Origin: Stentor coeruleus
Lineage: Eukaryota > Ciliophora > Heterotrichea > Heterotrichida > Stentoridae
Reading direction: 5' to 3'
Assembly (NCBI GenBank): GCA_001970955.1
Contig: MPUH01000204.1
Coordinates: 1 to 64,000, forward strand
Length of the DNA stretch: 64,000 bases
Shown here piece after piece: positions 31,874-41,495 of this stretch. Each line of letters opens with the position of its first letter. Positions within the stretch are counted from its first letter, which is position 1. The notes under the pieces are model-generated. The model had not been told where the DNA came from. It did no database searches and saw nothing but the letters and a program-made list of their open reading frames with translations. The translations under genes and the position numbers were made by a program.

Positions 31874-32071
31874 ATGGGAAACTGTGCTGGAATAATACAT
31901 CAGAAAACATCTGAAAATCAAAGCAGTGGATACCGCAAAGCTGGAAATATGCAAATTTTAGCATGTCAAGAACGAAATTGTATAAATGAAAGAAAGGTAA
32001 AAAATGCTCCAATCTTATCATTGCACATGAACCCTTTATATAAAAAGCGTATTTTGCTATCATCAGCTTAA
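31874..32071 (+). CDS. Small candidate N-acylated protein
   Basis: 65 residues beginning MGNCAGIIHQK, a good N-myristoylation signal (Gly2) with a palmitoylatable Cys4. The rest is basic with two more Cys (ILACQERNC) and no known domain. Support for a real gene: ATG start, C-rich/G-poor flank upstream and G-rich flank downstream, as around known genes here. It could also be the first exon of a longer gene, but I find no matching 15-nt intron. Function unknown; small acylated peptides are usually membrane tethers. Confidence 0.5.
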   Translation: MGNCAGIIHQKTSENQSSGYRKAGNMQILACQERNCINERKVKNAPILSLHMNPLYKKRILLSSA

Positions 32072-33090
32072 AGATAATAAAATAAGCTAATTTATCTTAA
32101 CTACAAGCTTTTGAGAATTTTAAGCGTTTGAAATTTCTTAGTAAGAAAGATTTTTTCTAATAAATATTATATACCTGTTTTTTTTATAAGAAGGTATATA
32201 AAAAGTTTGATTAGGACTATATGCAAATTGAGTTAATAGATTAGTTGTAATGATTTAAGAGTATTTTTACTGGTTTTAAATAGGATATTGTAAGAAATTT
32301 AAAAGTTTCTATGAATAGAAGGTAAAAAGACTTTGAATAATACTTTTTTTAGAAGTTTTATAATTTTAATGTTCATCAACTGAGGTAAAATATCAAGGTA
32401 AATTATCAGATTTTGCAAAGTAAGTTTTGGGGATTGTATAATTTTTAGCTTATGGGAATATTGTTTTGATGAAAAATCAAATAAATTTGCATTCAAAAAT
32501 AAGAAAAATTACTGTTTTTGATGAATCAAATAATTTATGTCTATTCTATCAAAAGCAAGAAATTTCACAAACAAATGAAAAACAGGTAGAGATGCTTAAA
32601 ATTATATCTTTAAACAATATTTTGTTATANAAGAAATTTCACAAACAAATGAAAAACAGGTAGAGATGCTTAAAATTATATCTTTAAACAATATTTTGTT
32701 ATAAAATACAAAGCCTGTCTTTAATATTCTGAACCTATTTATCATATGCTATGTTCTGAACTTAATTACCTATAGACATTTATTTTAATATAATACCATT
32801 TACTATACAAAAGCTTATCTTTGCCTAATATTATGATATATACACAAAAATCTCTTTGATTATAAATCCCATACTCAAAAATTCCCTCACACCCCAAAGT
32901 TCTTTATCCTAAACAATAAATACACAAAAATCTATTAAAAATATTTGAAAACGCTTAAAAACTAAATTTTATATCAAACCCTATATAAACCTAATCAAAA
33001 TTTACAAAGTCAAAAAAGTCCTATCAAAACACTAATCTTAGCTTATCAATATCCTCTAAATCTATCATCTTAATCTTACTTAATGCATAA
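32072..33090. other. Long intergenic region with scaffold join
   Basis: Holds the duplicated contig end described at 32557-32703. A reading frame of about 53 codons starts at 32469 (MMKNQINLHSKIRK) and, if the duplication is collapsed, ends at a TAA within the copy; coding status is doubtful. 32780-33090 is C-rich and G-poor, the 3' flank of the WD40 gene. Confidence 0.45.
32557..32703. repeat. Scaffold join: 73-base duplication around a single N
   Basis: Identical 73-base copies at 32557-32629 and 32631-32703 flank N at 32630. Likely two overlapping contig ends placed in series. Confidence 0.85.
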
Positions 33091-34458
33091 TTATTCTGTT
33101 ATTGGGTTAAACGACAACGCAGCTATCCTCCCATCAAATCCTGCTGAGAAAAGCAACTCTTTCTCATTTGAATAAAATATATTCCTTACCGAGCCATTAT
33201 GTATATCAATGCTTTCTGGTCCTCCAGTATTCCAAACACTCAGGGTTTCCCCAGCTGTGACCACAAAAGTTCCAACAATAACAATATCCTTAATTTTCTT
33301 ATCACTTTTTTTAACATAAACCATTGTATTTGTCCTTAAATCCCACTCTTTAAGTCTTTTGTCTTCAGAACAACTAAGAAAAGTATACCCGCTTGACATA
33401 CAAAGTCCACTTACTTGATCATAATGAGCTTCAAAATTAGACACAAACCTTGAAGTTCTAATATCCCAGAGTTTAATACAACCATCATTAGACCCTGTTA
33501 TAAATGTATTAACACTATGAGCTGCTAATGTATATGTTGGACTTATAATGATACTGTCTCTAAAGTTTTTTATTGTATTTAAATCTTTAAATTCAATTTC
33601 TGAACCTGCGATTATAAGCTTAGGTGATTGAAGGAGTTTTATTGTATTAATTCCTGGGCTTGCTTTTAGGGTTTGAACTACTTTTGTTAGTTTTTTTGAT
33701 AGTTTGATTGAACCATCTTTACTTGCTGAGACTACGGTTTCTCCATGTTTTTCTAGGGATGTTATAGCTTTTTTATGCTTTGTTATTAGTTGATTGTTGG
33801 TAAAAATAGTACCTTTTTCATAACTTTTAGCATTGTAGGTGTCTTGGCTTATACATGGAAGAGTCCAAGCTTTTAGGCTACAGCTTGAATCGCCACTCCA
33901 AAGTTTACCTGAGTGTTCAAGGATACTGTTTATGGTGTTGGTACATCCATCGAGATAGTATTCGACACAACAACTGTTAAAAGTATTTTGGGGTTTGCGG
34001 ATTGTTAAGAGACGGACCCCTGCAAAGTAGTTGTTTTCAGTGTTTTCAAACATTTCTGTTGGGGTTTTTCTTATGATAGCTTTTGAGGATTTTACTAGAT
34101 ACATAGCTTCAGGTTTGTTTAAGTAGTCATTTTTTGGAGGAGTATTGAATGCCTCTTCAGTAAAATAAGTGGAACTTGAATAGCTTTGAGGCAAAGAAGA
34201 ACCTGATGAGGAGTCAGTAGATGCTGTATGAGAGTCTGAAGATTTTAGCTTTTGCAGATATTCCTTACAACGACTTATTGGCTTCATAGATTTTTCTTGA
34301 ATTTTTAAAGTTGCTTGCGTGCTGTGTAGTATCGAAAATTTGGAAGACTTAACAGCAAACGTTGGTCTTTTCGGCATATTCGGGTTTTTTATCGTTGGCT
34401 CAGAGCAGATTTTTATCATCCCAGCTGAGCGATCAGGCGACTTTGATGCATGCTTCAT
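33091..34458 (-). CDS. WD40-repeat protein
   Basis: 455 residues. The first 130 residues are basic and Ser-rich (SSGSSLPQSYSSSTYF). From about 145 to the end there are about seven beta-propeller blades, the clearest being NTFITGSNDGCIKLWDIRTS and YTFLSCSEDKRLKEWDLRTN, with SGDSSCSLKAWTLP and TVVSASKDGSIKLSKK as weaker ones. A single propeller of this kind is a protein-binding platform; relatives include F-box/WD, ciliary and G-beta-like proteins. No domain beyond the propeller helps choose. It lies 78 bases downstream of the RCC1-coiled-coil gene on the same strand. Confidence 0.85.
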   Translation of the reverse strand: MKHASKSPDRSAGMIKICSEPTIKNPNMPKRPTFAVKSSKFSILHSTQATLKIQEKSMKPISRCKEYLQKLKSSDSHTASTDSSSGSSLPQSYSSSTYFTEEAFNTPPKNDYLNKPEAMYLVKSSKAIIRKTPTEMFENTENNYFAGVRLLTIRKPQNTFNSCCVEYYLDGCTNTINSILEHSGKLWSGDSSCSLKAWTLPCISQDTYNAKSYEKGTIFTNNQLITKHKKAITSLEKHGETVVSASKDGSIKLSKKLTKVVQTLKASPGINTIKLLQSPKLIIAGSEIEFKDLNTIKNFRDSIIISPTYTLAAHSVNTFITGSNDGCIKLWDIRTSRFVSNFEAHYDQVSGLCMSSGYTFLSCSEDKRLKEWDLRTNTMVYVKKSDKKIKDIVIVGTFVVTAGETLSVWNTGGPESIDIHNGSVRNIFYSNEKELLFSAGFDGRIAALSFNPITE

Positions 34459-34536
34459 ATTGTTATATATTATTCTGGTGATTTAATTTGTATTTTATTA
34501 TCTAAACGGATTCACCCATGTAAAAATTACATACAA

Positions 34537-36756
34537 TTACTCCTGATCCTGTTCCATCTCTCTAAACTTCCCTTCAAGTCTCAAGCGATTGTGCTGTAAA
34601 GCTGCTATTTTGCTTAAAAAATCAGTCTTTGAAGGGGTCAAAGTTTTAGAAACAGCGCTTTTGTTTATCGGCGACACATTTCTAGGACTTACCGTTGTAT
34701 TCAGCAAATCCAAAGCATGTTCGCGGTACTCTTTCAAATGGCTTTTAATCTGAGTTTCCACTTCTTTCGACAATTGTTCATTAGCTTTCTTTAGCTTAGC
34801 CATTTCCCCTTTCATTCCTTCATTTTCTTTACAAAACTCTTGCACCCTCATAGCAGCTTCAGCTTTAAAACTGTTAAAACTCTTGACGAAAATCTCCAAA
34901 TTTTTGATTTTCTGGGAAAAAACCTCATTCTCACCCCTTGCTGTCTGTAATAAATCTTCTAATTTATTGATTTTCTTATGAAAATCCTCATTTTCGCTTC
35001 GGGAAATTTTCAGCAAGTTTTCAAGCCTAGCATTTTTATGCGCCAGTTCTTCATTTTCCCCACGTATTTTGACCATAAGTCCTTCATACTGGTTGATTTT
35101 TTCCTGTAAATGCCCCTTTTCTAACCTTTCAGCCTTTAAATTCTCTTCTAATTCTACAACTTTTTGCGTCAAAAGATTATTTTCAGCAGTCAGAGTTTTA
35201 TTATTCTGTCTAAACCGTTCATATTCCGGGACTAAATTTCTTAAAGACTTGTTTTCTTCATTAAGATTTTTTATTTCACTATTAATAATATCACAAGTTC
35301 TTTTATAATCAAGATTTTTATTATCAAAAGCTTCTTGGGTATATTTTTGTATACTTTCATCCTGAGCTTTTATTGTGTTTTTATAGTCTTCAAGTTCTTC
35401 TTTTAGGTCGTTGTTGATAATTTTTAAAGTATCAACTTCTTTTTCTAGACGATGATTTTTAGATTTTTCCCTTTCTAGTAAAGTTCTAAGTTTTTCACTT
35501 TCTCGGTCAGTATTTTCGTATTGGATTAAACGATCTGGGCCTATTTTCCTTTCACTACTCCGATGGTCTTCACGGAAATTCTGATGCCCAAAACGGAAAT
35601 GTTTATCAAGTCCTCGTTGGGTTTGAGGAGTGTTTTCATATTCAGTTTTATTTGATAAGTTTCTAGATTTCCTTAAACGATTATCATTACTACGTTGTGT
35701 CTCATCTACAATCCTTCCTAAGGCTATTGAGTAGTTATATCCTGAAAACACTTTTTCTATACCTTTATTGCATAAACATCGAATTATTTGTAGACCATTA
35801 TCTGAGAGTTTTTCTGAAATTGACAATTCACCATTTTGGTTGCTTCCCCAACCATACATTTGACAAGATGTATCTGTGAGTATAGCAAAACCTTTTCCAG
35901 CTGAAATATCACAAAAAGATACAGAATCAGAAATCTTCATTGGCTTAGAAATCTGATAACCCCATATAAAAGCTTGACCATGTGTGTTAAGACAAACTGT
36001 TATATTGCTTGCAGCAACTTGTATAATCCCTTCAAGAGGTATTTTCATAAACGAATTCGTTTGGTTCATATTTTTCATACCCAGCTGGCCTTCAGCATTA
36101 CTTCCTGTAAGCCATAAGGTATAATCTTTGCTTATAATTGCCGTATGATCATATCCACAAGCAACATGAAGTAAATTATCAAATGTTTTTATATAAAAAA
36201 CCTCTCCAAGTGTTCGTCCTGTTCCTAATTGGCCTTTATTTCCTTCTCCTACCATATAAAGCATAGAAGATCTTCCATCTGTTAAAATCATACCTGAATG
36301 TCTACTTCCACATGATATTTGTGTGCAAAAACTCCCTTCAGGTAGACGAAGTTTTAAAGGACTTGATTGGCTTATAAAATTCCCTGTGCCTAGATTCCCG
36401 AACTTCCCAAGACCCCAAGTATAAACATCACCTGATTCAGTGAGGGCTAAGGAATGAGAAGATCCACATGAGATTTTCGTAACTTTTGATAAGGATTTTA
36501 TTAAACAAGGAGCATAAGTATGTGATACTGATAAGTCATCTATACCAAGACGACCATCTAAATTACTTCCAATAGCATATACATGACCTGTTGATGATAA
36601 ACATAAAGTATGATACTCTCCACAGCTTAATGCCAAAAGGACTACATGAAAACTATAAACCCTTGGAATTTTTTCACTATCTTGCGAACTACTACCAATC
36701 CCTAACTGACCAAATGTATTATCCCCCCACCCAAATAGCTCAGAGTATCTTTTCAT
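34537..36756 (-). CDS. RCC1-repeat propeller plus long coiled coil protein
   Basis: 739 residues. Residues 1-345 are seven RCC1 blades: LFGWGDNTFGQLGIG, VYAIGSNLDGRLGID, VYTWGLGKFGNLGTG, LYMVGEGNKGQLGTG, LWLTGSNAEGQLGMK, AFIWGYQ and MYGWGSNQNGELSIS. Residues 345-405 are a basic linker (SNDNRLRKSRNLSNK). Residues 410-670 are a continuous charged coiled coil with heptads (LEKEVDTLKIINNDLKEEL). The RCC1 fold can be a GEF for small GTPases or only a binding platform. With a coiled coil this recalls RPGR-like or NEK-partner ciliary proteins, an inference only. Confidence 0.88.
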   Translation of the reverse strand: MKRYSELFGWGDNTFGQLGIGSSSQDSEKIPRVYSFHVVLLALSCGEYHTLCLSSTGHVYAIGSNLDGRLGIDDLSVSHTYAPCLIKSLSKVTKISCGSSHSLALTESGDVYTWGLGKFGNLGTGNFISQSSPLKLRLPEGSFCTQISCGSRHSGMILTDGRSSMLYMVGEGNKGQLGTGRTLGEVFYIKTFDNLLHVACGYDHTAIISKDYTLWLTGSNAEGQLGMKNMNQTNSFMKIPLEGIIQVAASNITVCLNTHGQAFIWGYQISKPMKISDSVSFCDISAGKGFAILTDTSCQMYGWGSNQNGELSISEKLSDNGLQIIRCLCNKGIEKVFSGYNYSIALGRIVDETQRSNDNRLRKSRNLSNKTEYENTPQTQRGLDKHFRFGHQNFREDHRSSERKIGPDRLIQYENTDRESEKLRTLLEREKSKNHRLEKEVDTLKIINNDLKEELEDYKNTIKAQDESIQKYTQEAFDNKNLDYKRTCDIINSEIKNLNEENKSLRNLVPEYERFRQNNKTLTAENNLLTQKVVELEENLKAERLEKGHLQEKINQYEGLMVKIRGENEELAHKNARLENLLKISRSENEDFHKKINKLEDLLQTARGENEVFSQKIKNLEIFVKSFNSFKAEAAMRVQEFCKENEGMKGEMAKLKKANEQLSKEVETQIKSHLKEYREHALDLLNTTVSPRNVSPINKSAVSKTLTPSKTDFLSKIAALQHNRLRLEGKFREMEQDQE

Positions 36757-36818
36757 CTGTTTATTTTTTAAATATATTCCGTTATTAGGTTATTCAAATA
36801 GAATTCTTATTTAGATAA

Positions 36819-37265
36819 TTAATTTGGAATATAAGCTTTTACTATATTTGACCTTTTAAAACACGCAGAAGATATTCTAATCATTTTGGATAAGTCTGTT
36901 GAGACTTCATCGCTTTCAAATCTTTTTCTTACAGATTTTGTGGGTGTATCAAAATTTCTTGGGATTTTCCTGAAAGAATTGTGAATTGAAGTATCGCGAG
37001 AAGATTTTTCGATAGATTTTACTGATAGATTACGGAAACTGAAATTTATTTTGGCAAATTTATGCAGTTTTTTAATTTGCGAGTGTTTTAAGGGTTTTTT
37101 ATGAGGCTCTGATGATTTGTTGATGTAATTGTGGTAAGCATGGACAGTGTTGATTTTGTATTTGAGATCAGCACTGAGGTAAACAGGAGGATATTTAGAT
37201 TCTTTGTATATGTAATTCGGTTGGCGTTTAAGCTTTTCTAGATATGTAAGAGAATTAGGCTTCAT
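36819..37265 (-). CDS. Small basic protein, unknown function
   Basis: 148 residues, ATG start. Strongly basic with many Tyr, Lys and Ser (YLEKLKRQPNYIYKESKYPP, KKPLKHSQIKKLHKFAKINF). Little predicted structure and no recognised domain. A run such as SPVRKRF-like TKSVRKRFESDE may be a phosphorylation site. It starts a group of minus-strand genes and sits 62 bases upstream of the RCC1 gene's start side neighbour. Confidence 0.6.
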   Translation of the reverse strand: MKPNSLTYLEKLKRQPNYIYKESKYPPVYLSADLKYKINTVHAYHNYINKSSEPHKKPLKHSQIKKLHKFAKINFSFRNLSVKSIEKSSRDTSIHNSFRKIPRNFDTPTKSVRKRFESDEVSTDLSKMIRISSACFKRSNIVKAYIPN

Positions 37266-37907
37266 TATTTATATGTGCTATTAAAAAATATATTTATATT
37301 TAAGTGTCATATATTTTATAATGGTAAAAGTATAAAGTTCAGTTTCAAAGTATAATATTTAAAAAATTATCTTAAACAAGGAGAGAATATTAGTTTTAAT
37401 AACATAAAATGTTACGATATGACATAACTTTAAATTTTTATAATGATATCCAGCTTAAAGTTTAGTTTTAAAGATAATAATTATGGGCAAAAATTCTATT
37501 ATTATTAGTATAAAAAAAATGTTATTTCATTTTAAACTGGTATTTTGAAAGCATCCTAGCTTCTAATTTGCCTATATTCAAAATTAAAGCAAACACTCTT
37601 TATCATAAAATTTTGAGCCCTGATTTTATAATTTTACCAAAAAAAATACATTATTTTATTGCAGTTTGTACCAAATCATAAATACTTGCTATTGAAAATA
37701 ACTTTTTATTTATAATTAATATCTTAAAGCAAAATTTTTTAGACACTTTTTCCTATATCATCATTATACAAAAAATCTGCAATAAAATAGTGATAAAAGT
37801 TTTATTAGCCATATGCTTAATAAAACTTCCTATAGTTTTACATTAAAAAATATATTCCAACCTCCAAATTAGCTTATAAAAAGCTCATATAATTAAAACT
37901 AAAGAAA
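37266..37907. other. Tandem intergenic region
   Basis: Between two minus-strand genes. Right half (37,560 on) C-richer than G, the 3' flank of the PP2C gene. AT-rich, no gene seen. Confidence 0.45.
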
Positions 37908-39258
37908 TCACTTTGGATCACAAAAACTGCCTCGACGAGGATCACGTGTTGATATCTCATGTATTGAAGTTGCCCTCCTTACATCACTTATTTGTTCATA
38001 CCTTGAATTAATTGTGGGAATGTATTTAATATCTTTGTTTAATGATGACTTTTTTTGATTGAATTCAAGAATCATACATGAAATGTCATCTATCATTACA
38101 TTTTCACCTTCTACTACTGTACACCATCGTATGCGAGCTTCTTCGCATAAAAGCTGAGATATAGTAACACTATCTGGATTTATAAGGGTCCCAAGTGAAG
38201 GTGCAGATTCAACATTTTTCCTGCACTTCAGCCTAAAACTCTCAACAAAATTCACAACTTCCTGATTATCCATAACATCCCAAATCCCATCTGATGCAAG
38301 GATAACAAATGAGTCTTTTTCTTTATTAAATTTGTGCTTTGTAAAAATAGGAGTACTAATAATGCCTACTTTCTTACCAATTGTATCCCCAAAAGATCTA
38401 CTCATAGCTAACCCAGGATAATTCCCTTTCATATCAAAAACTCTATACGGGCCAATTTTAAGCCCATTATCATCAACTAACTGTTGAACCCTTCCTCCTT
38501 TCTCAATAATCCTAGCAAGTTCCTCAGGATGATCAGGTTTTTGATCTTTAGTTAGTTGTATAGCATAAAGAGCACAAGGAAGTCTTCGAGTTTCTTTAAT
38601 CTCATTAAGAATATCAGTATGATTTGTATCTGGGTCTTTAACTGGTAGTACTTGGGGCATTATTTCAGAACCAAGGATAGCTCGTGAGTCTCCAATACTG
38701 GCCATGTATATATTCCCTTTAGTCAAATACAAAAAAACCGCTGTGCTGTTTAGATTATTACCAGCCTGATGAGCTTATGTCAATTTGACTATTGCTTAAA
38801 TTATCTTCGCATTTACTAGCAAGTTCTTGAAGTAATACCAATGGATTTCCCTGAATATTTTTTACAATATGTTTATCTTTAAGTGTGGTAAACAAGCAAC
38901 TAATTTCTTTAGTACAAAAATCTACAACTATCTCTCCGTTTTTCCCATGTCCATCTAATAATGATAATAGAAGTGAATTGTCTTCAAGTATATAAATACA
39001 AGCATCTTGACATACTTTTATAATATCAGAATGTGGGTCAAGACCAGGAAGTATACAATATGATAACTGGAAAAGTATATTGTTGAAATTAATTTCTTTT
39101 GAAACACATACTGTTGGATTTGTTACTTCAAATGTACATGTCTCAGAATCTTTGTTACATCCTTTTAAGTCTAATGTTATCAATCTAGGATATGTAAAAA
39201 GCGATGTATTTGCAAGAAGGGAGATATTTCTTCTTTGTGAAGGTACTGAGCATCCCAT
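37908..39258 (-). CDS. N-acylated PP2C-family protein phosphatase (two exons)
   Basis: About 444 residues after removing a 16-nt intron at 38746-38761. Splicing joins DISSSG to CTAVFLYLTKGNIYMASIGDSRA, rebuilding the PPM strand SGxTA that precedes the GDSR motif. Other motifs: LSLLDGHGKNGE (metal Asp/Gly), DHPEELARIIEKGGRV, YPGLAMSRSFGD, ILASDGIWDVM (metal Asp) and MIDDISCMILEF. The start MGCSVPSQRR fits Gly2 myristoylation with Cys3 palmitoylation, placing the enzyme at a membrane, unlike the PP2C at 9492. The C-terminal 40 residues are basic and Ser/Arg-rich. Confidence 0.92.
38746..38761 (-). other. 16-nt intron in the PP2C gene
   Basis: Minus-strand GTAATAATCTAAACAG. Phase 2; splicing restores Cys-Thr-Ala of the PPM domain. 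The one 16-nt case; its TA lies at the same distance from the 3' end as in the 15-nt introns. Confidence 0.93.
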
Positions 39259-40349
39259 AAGCTTGAAATTAATATTATATTATTAATGCAACTTGCTAAG
39301 TTACTATAAATTAAATAAGATAATTTGTTAAATAGTTTTAAATTCGCTATATTCAAAGATCATGATTTATATAATAATGTTTTTATTGATTTGATATTTG
39401 TTTAGAAAATTGGTTTTTGAGTTTCTCACCATTATTTCTAGACTCTAGGTAGAATTATGTAAAAAATGAAAAATGAAAAAAAAACTTATCAACAAATGGA
39501 ATGGGAAAATAATCATCTTTCATAGCGTTGGTTTGTGTATTATAAAGAAATTTATTGAGTCAGAGTATTAAAAATTAAAAAAAAAGGGATTTTTTTTTGT
39601 TAATACTTTTAAGAATTTTTTATTAGAGATAAGTATTTATTTGATATATTATAGAATAATGAGACTTCTAGAATAGAGTATAAGTATTTATTTGATATAT
39701 TATCGAATAATGAGACTTCTAGAATAGAGTATGATTATTAAATTATAAGGTTAGAAATAAATAAGATTAAATTTGAAAAGGTAGAGGGTTGTTTATAAGG
39801 TAAAAGGTTTAGTTTTAAGTTTGATTATAGGGAATTTAGATATTAGTAAAAAGAGTTTTGTATTAGAATAGTGGTTTAGAATTGAATTTGTATTATTTAT
39901 ATAATTTTTAGGTGTAGCTTTGGATTTATTATCATTTATCTAAGTTTTATATTTGATTTTTAGATATTGAGGATTTATAGCTGCTATAGTGGCAATCTTT
40001 ACCTAGAAAATCATCATATATCTACTTAAAAACTCTTCGTAAATTAAAGGATTTTATTATACTTCTTGCTAATTTAATATAAATCAAATGCAAAATCCTA
40101 CAAATTTCAAAGCCAAAGCCTATCTCTATCATTAAACCTCAAATTAAGCATAATATTCCTTTTACTTACCTCCAAAACTATCAACAATCATATTTTCTTC
40201 TTACAAAAACTTCAACCCTAATCAAAAAATTCTCATCTCACTCTTTAAACCCTTTTATTTTCATCAATAATCCAAAATTTCCTTATAATCCTGACAAATC
40301 TTAATCAAAAACACATTCCATATATACTATAAACCCAAACTCTTATAAT
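39259..40349. promoter_or_regulatory. Divergent intergenic region with tandem repeat
   Basis: About 1.1 kb between the PP2C (minus) and PDCD5 (plus) starts. The left 700 bases are G-rich and C-poor, 40,010-40,340 C-rich and nearly G-free; the flip is near 39,985. Contains the 51-base tandem repeat listed separately. No gene seen. Confidence 0.55.
39630..39731. repeat. Two tandem copies of a 51-base unit
   Basis: 39630-39680 and 39681-39731 are identical except one base (TTATAGAA against TTATCGAA). Real tandem duplication or assembly error; no N is present. Confidence 0.8.
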
Positions 40350-40676
40350 ATGGAACAATTCACAAATCCTGAGATAAAAAGGATGCAGGAAGAGAATGCT
40401 AAAGCCGCAGAAGAACAAAGAGAAATGCTTTTAACTCAAATCCTTACTCCTCAAGCTAAAGAAAGATTAGGAAGAGTAGCTTTGGTTAAAGAGGAAAAAG
40501 CGAGGGAAGTTGAAAAAACTTTACTTACATTGGCTATGAACAGACAACTTCCTGGAAAAGTGTCTGAAGATCAGCTGATTGCCATGTTGGAAAAGGCAGA
40601 AACTAGTCAGAAAAGCTTGAAGATTGTTAGGAGAAAAGGTTTTGATTCAGATTCTGATGATTTAGAAGGCTTGTAA
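40350..40676 (+). CDS. PDCD5: PDCD5/TFAR19 homologue
   Basis: 108 residues. The three-helix core matches the family: EEQREMLLTQILTPQAKERL, GRVALVKEEKAREVEKTLL, GKVSEDQLIAMLEKAE, then the conserved basic-acidic end IVRRKGFDSDSDD. In animals PDCD5 binds TIP60 and the CCT chaperonin; archaeal relatives bind DNA. The usual first helix (a short Leu-Arg-rich stretch of about 20 residues) is missing, so the protein is slightly short. An upstream mini-exon is possible, but I find no 15-nt intron before the ATG. The flank upstream is almost G-free, typical for this window. Confidence 0.9.
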   Translation: MEQFTNPEIKRMQEENAKAAEEQREMLLTQILTPQAKERLGRVALVKEEKAREVEKTLLTLAMNRQLPGKVSEDQLIAMLEKAETSQKSLKIVRRKGFDSDSDDLEGL

Positions 40677-41495
40677 GGGGTTAGTTATTAAGTTTGGTTA
40701 GGGTAGGATGCTTGAGAATATTATTATATTAAATGGGAAACTGATAATTTATTATTATATGAAAGATGTTGTGGGGTTTTATAGATGGAATTAAGAAAAT
40801 CTATTTTTAGAATGTGTTTATGTGGAATGTAGTATATAAAGAATACATTTTTATGTAGTAGATAATATTTTTTATTTATTATAGTGACGATTATTGTAGT
40901 CTAAAGCTTTTGTTTAGAATATTTCTATTATATTATTCTTGTATTAGTTTTAATGCTAAGATTTTTCTTAATATTTAAAATGAAAATCTACGCTTTTTGT
41001 ATCTTAAAGTACTTTTGCTAGCCATTATCTCAAAACATTATATTTAAGTAATAATAGCTTGGCATGTAGTTTTCCTAATAGCATAAAGCCTAAAAAACTA
41101 TTTCTAATTTAGTTTGTAAAAATCAATACCCAAAATATTTTTTCAACCCTAAACTATATATCATCATAATTATTAATTTCTTAATAATTCCACACTTAAA
41201 AAATATCAATCCTATCAAGTAAATCTCCTTCCCTAATACTCATAATTTTCATATCAACTTCAGATAAATCACATCATAAAATCCTCTCATACTTCCCGGT
41301 CAATCACAATCTAATCCATTCAAAGCCTATTCTTTTTATATATTTCCCAAGAAGTCATCTCATCCCTAAATATCAAATGACAATTTCTCTCTTCCAATTC
41401 TCTAATAAAATCCTCATGAATATTCAAAATCCTACTCAAGCCTTTAATTATTCTTATCAGACCATTTTGAATTTAGTACTTAGATAATTCGTTAA
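40677..41495. promoter_or_regulatory. Tandem intergenic region
   Basis: 40677-40900 is G-rich and C-poor (3' flank of PDCD5); 41,090-41,495 is C-rich and G-poor (5' flank of the STPGR gene). No gene seen. Confidence 0.55.

Noticed and set aside
32299-32496. Minus-strand frame of 65 codons
   Set aside because: Hydrophobic, AT-driven composition, overlaps another weak frame, no domain or start context.
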